Source: Leptasterias polaris
Taxonomy: Eukaryota; Echinodermata; Asteroidea; Forcipulatida; Asteriidae
Direction of reading: 5' to 3'
DNA length: 64,000 bases
Assembly (NCBI GenBank): GCA_037783415.1
Contig: JAZGTN010000151.1
Coordinates: 372,001-436,000, forward strand
Shown: positions 33,101-45,100 of the stretch, one piece after another
How the letters are laid out: each line of letters opens with the position of its first letter
How positions within the stretch are numbered: the stretch's first letter is position 1
Translations under genes and position numbers: made by a program
Notes under the pieces: model-generated
The model's database searches: none
Seen by the model: the letters and a program-made list of their open reading frames with translations, nothing else
Told to the model about the DNA's origin: nothing

Positions 33101-36100
33101 GTTCACCACATATTTCTGTGCTTATGGTACCTGTAATGAATGTATCAGTTGCTACTTAAATCATCACTTGCCACTCAATATTAGCATTCAGTGTGCACAA
33201 AAACATATTCAGATATAAAATAATATACCACAAGGGAAAGTGACTAGGTAAATTTAAATGATTTTTGGGCTGAACAAAGACAAATTGACTAGAGCGGGAT
33301 TTGAGCGGCGGTCTCCCTATTTTGTCAATATCGTTGGTTCAAATTCCGCTTTAGTCAATTTTTCTTTTTTCAACCCAAAAATTACAAAACGTATTCAGTC
33401 TAAATAACTTGCTATGCAAGATTGTTGGACAAAACCCTTCCCTGAATTGTCAATTCGGTTTGTTTTTCTCCCTGCAGCCAAGGCGCATAAGTGCTGTGTC
33501 CGTCGCTGATCGAGTTGCCCAGGAGCGTAGGGAAACAGTGGGGGATACTGTTGGTTACCAGGTCCGCTTGGATAGTAAACTGCCACACAATAACGGCTGC
33601 ATTCTATTCTGCACCACTGGTATTCTGCTGAAAAAGATGGAGGGCAATCCCGGTCTGAAAGGTAGTGGAGTAATAAACCCTTAATCCTTACCCCTCCTAC
33701 ACCTGCCACTACCCCTAACCCTACCCCTACCCCTACCCCTACCCTCCCCTACCCCTACCCTACCCCTACCCTTGCCCATCCTTACCCTTACCCTCGCCCC
33801 TACCCTTGTCTATTCCTACCCATTACCCTACCCCTATCTTTAACCTTTACCCTACCCCTTACCCTTACCAGACACCTACCCCTAAGTCTTACCCTACCCC
33901 TAACTCTTACCCTACCCCTAACTCTTACCCTAACCCTTACCTTCACCGACACCCACCCCAACCCTAATCCTAACCCTGACTCTAACTTTTGATGCACTCT
34001 GTCTCCTCTTCTCTACAACCCGCCCTCATTTGTTTCCATCCCTTTCCCTAAGTCCAAAGGAATTCTATCTGACATGATCTGAGCACTGCAATTTTTTCAG
34101 TATTGTTCACTATTTACCCAATTCATCTGACGTCATCTCCCACTACGATTGCACCATTTTGGTACTCAAATTCGCTATATCTTTACTGTGCAGTGTGGAT
34201 AATGGGGAAAACGCATGTGAAGAGACACAAACATATGTCTACATGCAAATTCAACTCCCAAAATGGCAGACCATGCATAGACTGAGAAAGTTGGTAGAAT
34301 TTTTTTTTAAAGCTGTTGAGAATGAATCTGCAAGATTTAAAACTAGTGGCCAAAGCCATTACCCTGTTTTGCATTTATACCCAGGTCTTTGATAGCAATA
34401 AGCCATTTAGGGATAATTATGCCATTTAGGGATAACTATGGTGGACATGTTTAACTGTGGCATAACTTCATTTGGGTGAATTTGTCTGATACACCCAAAC
34501 CAAACGATTCATTCATATAGATTCCATCACACCTCAAAAAGACTATCTTTTTCATAAATAAAACAGAATGTGAAGCCTCAGATTCCAAGTACTAACTGTG
34601 ACTGACGTGTGTGGCACTCTTTCAGGTATCAGCCACGTCATCGTTGATGAGGTCCACGAACGAGACATCGACACAGACTTCCTCCTCATCCTACTCAAGA
34701 ATCTCCTTCAGGAGAACCCGGACATCAAGCTGATCCTGATGAGTGCATCTATCAATGCTCGTCTCATCTCTTCTTACTTTAGCGAGTAAGAACCATTCGT
34801 GTTCCTCTCTTCATTTGGTGCTCAATATTTGGCGTGGTTTACACATTTACTTCTGCTGCCCCCTTCACTATAGAACAGTTTACCGGATGAAGTTAAACTT
34901 TCTCCTTCACTGGCTTTGTTCAAAACTTCCCTCAAGACTCACCTTATGAGGACTGCATAAACGTTGCCCTCTATTGATGTGTCGCTGCCTCATGAGCATC
35001 TTAAGATGAATACCATGCTCATTATTTTATTATTATTATTATTATTAAGATAACAAGACACTCGGGTTGAAGCATTTGTCTTTGAATCTTAATTTTGCAA
35101 AAATGATATTTCTCGATTATCAATCTGTCTTCCACAGCTGCCCAATGATCAGCGTACCTGGCTTCATGTACCCCGTCAAGGAACACTTTATACCAGACAG
35201 ATCCCATCTGTTTGATCAGAGAAGTAGTAGTTACAATGACAACATCGAAGGAGAGCCTCGAACAGGCGATGGGGAAGAATTTGAGGTCAGACCAGTAACT
35301 GATATTAACCTGGCTGTTGATGTTATTAAATACATCGATAAGAACAAACCTCAGGTGAGTCTGGTACTTGTACACCCTTAAAAAGGTTACATCTAAAGTT
35401 AGATGTTGAGTGTATTGATTCCTCACAGCATTCTCTCATAACAGCGGTCCACTCGCCATGAGATAGTTAAGGCCATATCTGAATTGCCGGCTGCAGTTAT
35501 GGCTACAACTGTTGCTAAGCGTATTGTTAAGGATGTACTATACTTCAGTGCATGATGACCAGAAATATAACCATAGTCGTAGCTGTAGCCGCCAATTTGG
35601 ACATGGCCTTAAATGCCTGAGGAGTAGTCAGAATTACCTCCAAGTGGTCTGGCTTGTTCAATGTTGTGGCATGTCGTGGTTAAAGGGACACGTTGCCTTG
35701 GATTGGACGAGTTGGTCTAATAAAAAGCGTTTGTAACCGTTTGTTATAAAATGCATATGGTTAGAAAGATGTTTAACAAGTAGAATACAATGATCTACAC
35801 AAATATGCCTCGAAATTGCGTGGTTTTCCTTTTACATCGTCAACTAACATGGTCGGCCATTTATGGGAGTCAAATTTTTGACTCCCATAAATGGCCGACC
35901 GTGTTAGTTCGCAAAGTAAAAGGAAAACCACGCAATTTCGAGTCATACTTGTGTGGATCATTGTATTCTACTTTTAAAACATCTTACTAACCATATGCAT
36001 TTCATAACAAACGGTTACAAACGCTTTTTATTAGACCAACTCGTCCAATCCAAGGCAACGTGTCCCTTTAAGAGCAACGGACTCAAGCTCTGGTGTTTCT

Positions 36101-39100
36101 GATCACCAGAGTGTGGGTTAAAGTCCCGGTCGTGGCACTTGTGTCCTTGAGCAATATACTTTACCTTAATTGCTTTTTCCTTCGGATGGGACATTAAGCT
36201 GTAGGTCCCATGTAATTAGATTGGAAATGCACGTAAAAGAACCCAGAACACTTATCGTGGAAGAGTAGGGGTTTAACCCCATTGTTTCTGGTTCACATTG
36301 CAAGCACCCTTGTTTAAATGTTTCCTCAGGCTTGCGAGCTACAGTGATTAAGTTCACATATGAGGCAACCTTGGTTTTAGAAATATATAAAACATGAAAT
36401 ACAGACTAGAGAAAAAGTTGCCGGACTGGTAAAAAAAAATAACCTAACTGGTCTTGCTGGCTAGCCACTGAAAATATTAAGAGCAAAAACATCATTGTGA
36501 CTGAAAAATGATTCTGCAACATTTTTTTTCTCCCTAATTAACTTAATTCACAGTATCCATTCAACTGTTCAAAAACTTTACAAAATTCCACAGAACTTTT
36601 AAGGGACACTTAAACAGAAAGATTAATACTTGTTTATGGCTGTGTAAATTTGCATATATGGTGTCTTACATTCTCATGTAGTCTTACCATACATTCATTT
36701 ATTTACTCTTCTATTTGTTTTCTTAACAGGGTGCCATCTTGTGTTTCCTACCGGGATGGCAGGACATCAGAAATGTCTGTGACCGGCTGCAGGAGATATG
36801 GCCAATGGTAAGACAATTATACGTCTCATCTCAGTGCGTATGTGCGGCTTGTATGAATTTTTCCTGATTGTAGGATTTTCATTTACGCCTCGCTTGGTCT
36901 TCAGATTTTCTTGAAAGAGGCGAATTCCCCATTACAGAAGACTAAACCTGGTGTTATTTTGTATATTTTGTTTATGTATTTGTTTTTTGTAAGTTCGCCT
37001 AAACAAAGTTAAAGACCACTCTCGGTAAGGGGCTACAAGAAAATATTTAATATGAATAAATCTCGGGGGAGCTGAAGGTAGGAATTGATATTCCTCTTAA
37101 AAACAGTCTAGATTGTAGGATGGAGGGAAACATGCACCAGGCAATGAGTTCCAAAGAGATGCAGTACGTGGAATAAAGCTGTTGGAATGGCTCTTTGTTC
37201 TACATCTTAGCAAAGCAAGAGTGTATGGGTGAGAAGACGCAGAAAGCCTGGTTTCATACTCAAACCTGTTATGATCAAACCTGTAGATTTCTGTTAGTGG
37301 TGATGTAAAGAGTATATAAACCTCTGAAATATAACGTCCTATTTCTTCAGGAAGCTTCATCTCCAGACCAAGAGGATATTGTTGTCCAATTCTATTTTAT
37401 TTTATTTTGGGTTTTTTTCCCCCCAATCTCACCCATGTCTCAGTGCATGCAACTCCTTGACTAATCGTTTTAGGGTACCACCCCCACTGGAGGTTGTTTC
37501 CGGCATGTATCTGCCCCCAAGCCGTGTGCTGCAGTACTTTGTTAGGTGTTTTTACTTTTTGGTATTCTTCTCTAAACTGTTGTATTTGTTCTTGTAGATC
37601 CTTTGATTTGCAAATTTGTATATATTTTTTTATGTTTGCTGGCGAATAATATGAAATGAAATGAAATGCATGGTTTCAAGATCCGAGACATAATGGGCGC
37701 TGAAAGTTTCAGATCATTTCACCCTTTTCAAAAGCACATTCTTACACATAACTCGGGGAAAGTACTGAGTGTACAGTGCTTAACACACATCAGTGTATAA
37801 AAACCCAAATTATATTCATTATCCCCCCATGCAAAATTAACATCTATTAAATTGTTGCGGTACCCGCTGCCAAGGATTCGAACTGCCTCTAGCCATCGGG
37901 CTAGCTCGGTGGTCTATTGGTAAGACATCTGCTCTAGCAATGCAAAGGTCGTGGGTTCGAATCTCACCCGAGTGATTTGCCTGTGGATTTTTTTCACAGA
38001 ACTCGGGAAAGTACTGAGTATACAGTGCTTAACATACATCGGTGTAAGGGTAAAAAACAAATTATATTCATTATCCCAGATGCAAAATTAACATCTATTA
38101 CAAAGAGAATATTTTGGCTTTTTGGAGATCGTTTGGTCATCAGAAAACCCACCCATAGCTGATTGTTTGTTTATTTTTTATTAATGTTTTTACATTTTGG
38201 GCTTCCTCTTTATCAAACCTGTGTACTTATTCATTTTTGCTTTCAGAGTAATAAACATTTGGTGTTGCCCGTACATTCAAGCGTTCCACTGTCATCGCAG
38301 CAGACCATCTTTGAAAGGTTTGATATGTCTTCTGTATTATTTAAAATCTTAAATATGTAATTAAATAAGCTACATTTGCAGTTAACTCTCAGGTAATTTG
38401 AATCTTTGAGATTTACCCAACGTTATTAGTATAAATGTTTCAAGTAATAAACATCAAGGGAAACTGACTGGACAAACTTCAATTCAATTTTGGGTTAAAC
38501 AAAGAGAATTAGACCAGAGCTGGATTCAAACCTGCGGACCTCCGGTGCGTTAATTAGGAGGTAGCACGTTCAAATCTTGCTCTATTCAACTTTTATTGAG
38601 TGGTATTTATTTATTCGGTTTAAAAACGCAACACTGATCAGTTTACAAAGTTACATGTAGATGGTAACAGATAAATAACAACCATGAGTAAAAGAAAACA
38701 AGATTAAGCAAAAGACAACAATCCGAAAAAGAAAACCAAGCAACATTGCACAAAGTAGGGGCAAGTGTAAGGGTGAGGGAGGGAGGGGAAGAGGTGGGGA
38801 GAGGGGGGTGGAGGAGGAGGCGATTGGGAGGGAAAAGGCGGTGGGGCGAGGATGGATATGAAAAGGGTCGGGTAAAGAACCATCCGAGAATGGTCAGGTC
38901 ACGATACCACTGAACTCAAAGCAGCAGCACTGGAAAGAAGAGCTGTGGTGGGATTGGTCCCAGTGATTCCAGCGGGGTACAATTTAAGGAGGAGACCCTG
39001 GGCAAATGCCTCCCTCTATTAGAGAGAGAGAGAGAGAGAAAGGGGTAAAGGATAGATGGGAGGGTAAGGGTTAAAGGCATACAGGATTGGTAGAGCTGAC

Positions 39101-42100
39101 AAAATAGTCCTAGACAGTGTCACCCTCCCATTACCTGCACACCAAACATAATACACTGCAAAACTTATTTTTCTTCCATTCATGCCGAGTGTATACATGT
39201 ACAATGTCTAGATCTTTTATAACTAGTCGGTACACTCATTCTATGCATACTATTCCACGGTGGTGTCTTAAACGTTTACTGTATACCGGGAGGTATGCGT
39301 AGGGTAGTTAGACTATAGGTCTTCCTTCATAAAAAAAATATATGGGAGGGTATGGGTTAAAGGCATTATACAGGATTGGTAGAGCTGACACAATAGCCGT
39401 AGACAGTGTTCAAGTTTTGTGTGATCAACCATATACATGAAATAACAAACATGTGAAAATTTGTGCTTAATCCCTTGTGTGAGTCAGAAGAAAGTAGTGA
39501 AAAACCAAGCACAATTTTCAGCATGTGAACACATTGTTCTTAGGTTTGATTCTAACAACTAAAATCAGTTGTTGCGTTTTGTTTTCTTTAGGTTTTCTAA
39601 CAGTCTTCTCCAATATGACTTCATTTCAGAGGGAAATATTTCACAGGAAAAAAAATTGTTCTAGTATGGACTCTTTAACCAGTAGCTTTCAGACTAAAAT
39701 TAAACAATGATGTTTTTCATCCTTTACCAATCCTGTATAATACCTTTAAGAGAACAAGAAGGGATTGAGGATACAGGAGAAGATAAATATTTGTTTGTTC
39801 AACTCTGAACTCTGAATTTCTTTATGATTTGATTTGCAGCCCTGGTGAGGGTGTGAGGAAGATCGTTCTAGCCACCAACATCGCCGAGACATCTATAACA
39901 ATCAACGATGTGGGGTTCGTGGTCAATCCTGGCAACCACAAAGAAAATCGATACAATGTCAACTTGGGGGTAGGTTTATCAAACTCTGATAGAACGAGCC
40001 ATTTGATTGATGCCAAACTTTCGCTGAACAATCATGTTATTTAGCATTGTTTTTCCTGCTGCCCCATTTGCTCTTCATAGAATTGGCTCCATCCGACATT
40101 ATCTGGATATGAAATCGACTGAAAAAATCGGTTCATTCGTTGGTCATGTGCCGCATAGATAATTGCATCAGTCTACTGTACAGACTACCCGACACTCAAA
40201 TTGTTCAATTAAGGTTAACGGTAAACAAACGTTCAAATTCTTTTTTCCAATTTCCTGTTACACTAGTTATGTCATGTCGTCATCTAGCCTTTGAGAAAGA
40301 CTGCTAGAGTCAGAACGTCAGGCCAGTAAAAATGTTGTCCCAAATTTTTACCATAGGTCCTTTTGGTTGGTAAGCAGTCACTAGCAAAGGCTAATTGCAT
40401 TTTCTAAACTTCCTTAAAAGATAAAAGAAGCGGACAGTACAAAAACAAATTATTGTCTTTAAAATGTTAGTCCCAGACACTGCACAGTGTTCTATTTTTA
40501 ATATGATATCATGTGGTGAATGTATTTACACATTTTGTAGTCAACCCTCGTGCTGTCTGACATTCAACTTTATCCACTGTGGTTTTGAAATGATAGATAA
40601 ATTCTGCCAGTCATCAATGTGGTAAATACATGTTACACAGTACACACATATTTACACAGCAAGTTCTGTGAACAGAATTGCTACCATGTACACGACTCAT
40701 GGAGCTGAATGTTTTCATTTCAAATGGTTGGTCAACTCACTGAAAAATCGTACCAATAGTAGGAGGGATAACATTGGCCAACAAGTCAAGATGAATAACC
40801 GTAGTTAATGCATTGCTACTAATCCTAGGTATCATGTCTGGATGTGCACTGGATATCCAAGGCCAATGTTAGACAGCGTAAAGGGCGAGCAGGTCGCTGC
40901 CAGCCAGGAGAATGCTATCATCTGTTTACCAGGGAAAGATACCAACGACTTGGTAAGTGGTCCTGATAACAGCACTCCGCACTAATGGCGTCAGTTTTGC
41001 TCAAAATACCTGTACCGGTATGTCAGACAAACAATCCACCACCTAGCTCTCACGCAATCCCCGCATTGGCGTGCCAGACCGCATCAGTACAGTCAGTTCA
41101 CAAGAGTAAACATAACGCTTTCAAAGACTCATTTGTTTGAGTCTATATTTTTGTAACAAAATGCTTGATATATTTAAGTTCATTGTTTTATGTTATGTGT
41201 TGCGCATAGAGGCTCCTGCATTATGTGCTATAGACCCCCTTGCACAACGCGCAACACACGTATAAGCGCCTGTCCTGTTTGCCATTTTTGGAGACAAACT
41301 GTACCTAGAATCATAGAGTTGAGTCCCAAAATGGAAGGGTGCGCATCATGTGCGGAGGTACGTTCCGCGTTGTGCAAGGGGTCTATATAAGTGTCTCGTA
41401 TGATTACTATTAACATGTAAGGGTGCGTATAAATTATTAGTGAATTTTGACACAATGTCTGAGATCAGGTATTGAGCTTCTAATGTTAACATTATTGTGG
41501 AGTGCTATTTAAGTCAGTTTTGACCTCATTACAATGAGTCACAGTTCAGGTCAAAGGTTTTGTGTAGTGAATTATTATGAGGTAAAGTCACCTCTCGAAC
41601 CACCTCTTGTTTATAGGTAGGGTCATAGATTGGTTTTTGTCACCCTAAAGCTGATTTATAGGCAAAATTATAAAGAAAGATACAAAAAGTCACATGTGAA
41701 AGTTTCAGCTGAATACAGTGTCTACTTGCTGAGAAAACAAGCAAACAACTGTCACTGTATTTTAACACGAACGTCAAATTCATCCATGGGTAGCAAGGCG
41801 ACAGCAGGTACCAACGGCATCTCTAGCCGCAGAAATCTGAGAACAATTTATGGACGAGTCATTGCTTGGATTCAAATGTTTTGGGGTAAACAATTTTTCT
41901 GAAGGAAATCCTACACCATGTGTGCGTTAGGCCTTATACTCAATAAATTGTTCCTGTTTGTATTAAAAGGTATTATACAGGATTCATGAAATAACAAACC
42001 TGAAGATTTGGACATACAACGTGTGAGTCAGGAGAAAATAGTTTTAAAAAACATGCACATTTTCCAGCATGTAAACACATTGTCTTTAATTTTGGTTGTA

Positions 42101-45100
42101 ACAACCAAAATAAGCATTCAGCAATTGTGTTTTTGTTGTTTTTTTAAGGTTTTGAGATACAGATTTTTGGAATATTACTTCATTTCAGAGGGAAAATTCA
42201 CAGGAAAAAAAACGGTTCTAGTATGAACTTCATAATCAGTAAGTTTTTAGACTAAAACTATATGATTTATTATCTTCACCAATCCTGTATATAATAGCTT
42301 AAATGTCATACCTGAAAAACCCTTCACAATTGAACTTGTTATTAAACTTGAATGTTCTCATGGTCAGAGGATTATCAAGTGCCAGAGATGTTGAGGATCC
42401 CCCTAGAGCAGATAGTGGTACAGTCCAAGCTACATTTCCCTCACATGAGAGCAGCTGAGCTCTTAGGCCAAGCGATCCAGCCGCCTCCACTTCCAGCAGG
42501 TAAGTTCCTCTCAAGAATTAAAATGCCAACTTTGGAATCTTTGTATCAAATTTGAAGAGTTTTATGGTTGACAAACTTGACCAATTTATATAATAAAAAC
42601 TGAATTGAAGAGTGAAATAATCTGGAGGTTGTTAGTTCACCTCCTGCTCTAGTCAGTTTTTCTTTGTTTAACCTCAAATTAATAATAATAATAATGATAA
42701 TAGACATTTGTAGTGCGCCATATCTGTCAGAAAGACACTCCTGGCACAAAGAAAAAGAACTTTGCTAATGACGGCACTTAAAGCCAAGACTGAACAAGTG
42801 TGTTTTCAAGTTAATTTTGAAGCTGGAGAGAGTGTCATAGGCATTTGCTATTTCACAATTATTTATTGTTTCACTTATCAATTCACTTATCAATTCTTTC
42901 GCGTATACAATTTGTTTAAACCTTTAGCACTCACGCGTTACTAAAAATATGCGTCATTACTCCTCAGCGCGCCATGGAAATTCACCAGTTTTTCGGCCGT
43001 ACCTAGTCAACCTTAGATAACTTTCGTTGTGATTATTTTGTTGTGTTACAAGTTGAGTTTATTTTGAAGCGGATGAAATTGTCTTTTGAATGATTTTCAC
43101 AGTTGTTTTGTTTGCTTTACCAAATTGAAGCTTTGAGGTTGGAAACGTAAGACAGATCAACAAAAATGAGAAAACACTGTTTGTGTTTGTTATACGTGGA
43201 AAGTTCTGCACACAAGTTTTCTCAACTACTGCCGTCTCAAAGCACAAAAAAGATACAAAAGTGATTGAAAATACACACAACATACCTTTGGAAATGAAAA
43301 TTAATGCCTCTATTACCAACAGATAACTTCTTTACCTAAAACTCTTTGTAAAATCCTTGCAAATCACGGTATTACGTATGTAAAAACACCAATAAACTTA
43401 TCGTGAAACAAGCGGAAGGTCGCCATTACTGTGTACATTGCGCGTGTGATTCGTGGTACGTACAATACGGTCTGTACGAACAATACGGTCTGCACACACA
43501 CACACACACACACACAGAACGAACAGCTGCTCAGTGTGCTTCACATGCGTTGGTGATAGGACTTCCGACCTTTGAACCTTTGGAGGTGGATAGAGTCATT
43601 TTTTCTCATGGGGACCATGTGCTATTTTTGGACTATTGTCATCTTTAAATCGCGCTCTATTAACAGCTGTTTGCTGCATTTTAATCTCATGTGTAAAATG
43701 CAAAATACAACTTGTCAAACTTCGAGGGCAGTTGAGGGCGGTATGCGGAGTAATAGGCAGGGCGCCTGCGGGCGGTATGAGGGCTAAAGGGTTAACAAGG
43801 GAAAGAAATAAATAACTGAAGCCAAAGATCTTAGTTTTCTGAGCGTTGGAGTTTTGTTTGGCCACCTTAAAGACACTTTTTTTTTCCCCTTCATTTCTGT
43901 TAGTTGAAAAGGCCGTTGAAGTTCTGCAGGATCTTGCCATTCTCAACGATGATGAAAGCCTGACTAGGCTGGGCGACAAAATAGTGGGGCTTTCCACTGA
44001 ACCTAGACTAGCCAAGGCACTTGTGCTCTCTTCAATATACAAGTGAGACTACTGTACAGCTTGCATAGATATTTCATATATTTATTTATCAAAGTTTATG
44101 TAATTTCTTGGTTCAATATTTGAACGCTGATTACGCATAAATGAAAAATATAATAATAAACCAGGGGATAAAAAGTGGGGAATTTCACTGAGCCTAGACT
44201 AGCCAAGGCGCTTGTTCTCTCTGTATTATACAATATACTGTACAGCTTGCATGAAACATGATTTATTTATTGACATTCATTTAATTTCTTGTATCAAAAT
44301 GTAGAACAAAGGTTACACATAAAAGAACAAAAATAAACAAGCTATACCATATTGACTAAAAACACAGGTTGGACATTTCCTCTTTTTATTTGACATTACG
44401 AACTTAAAAATGTTGCATTGTCAATTAGAGTTGCAATTGTTTTTACATAAAGCGCTTCCAAGTTATCCATCAAAATACATTTTTAAAAGAAAACTCCATT
44501 TTGTAAAAACTGTGTTCTATTTTCTGTGCAGGTGTGTGAATCCAATGTTAACAGTGGCTGCTGGTATGCACACAAGACAACCGTTTGTTGACTCCATGGA
44601 GAACAGAAAAGCTATCTTACGGGTAAAAGCTGAAGGCCGGGTCTGAATTAGCGGCTGCAGTTGTGCCTAGGGCCTTTCTCAAACCTCGACTTGGGCTCCA
44701 GCTCCGGCTCCAGGCTCCGCCTGATCATGTTCGAACCACCGCGTGCAAATACACGTTGTAGCAAAAACTTACAACGTAGCCCAAGCTGGAGACGGAGCCC
44801 AAGCCGAGGTTTGAGAAAGGCCCCTAGATTTCCGCACTGGAAGTATAGGATGTCCTTAGCAACAGTCGTAGCCGTAGCTGTAGTCACTAATTCAGATACG
44901 GCTTAAGGCCGTTGTTAAAAATTGGTGGCTGTGGCTGTGGCTTGATCATCACTTGGACAAGTGTTGAAGTATAGGATGTCCTTAGCAACAGTCATAGCCG
45001 TAGCTGTAGCCACTAATTCGGAAATGGCTTTAGGCCGTGTCCAAATTGACGACTTTGGCTGCGGCTTGATCACCACAAGGACAAGTGTTGAAGCATAGGA

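Noticed and set aside
33800..33997. Minus-strand frame rich in RVRVRGRV
   Set aside because: It is a translation of the telomere-like simple repeat.
37907..37975. Possible tRNA gene with GGTTCGAATC B box
   Set aside because: The acceptor arm does not pair and a SINE body with a second copy follows directly.
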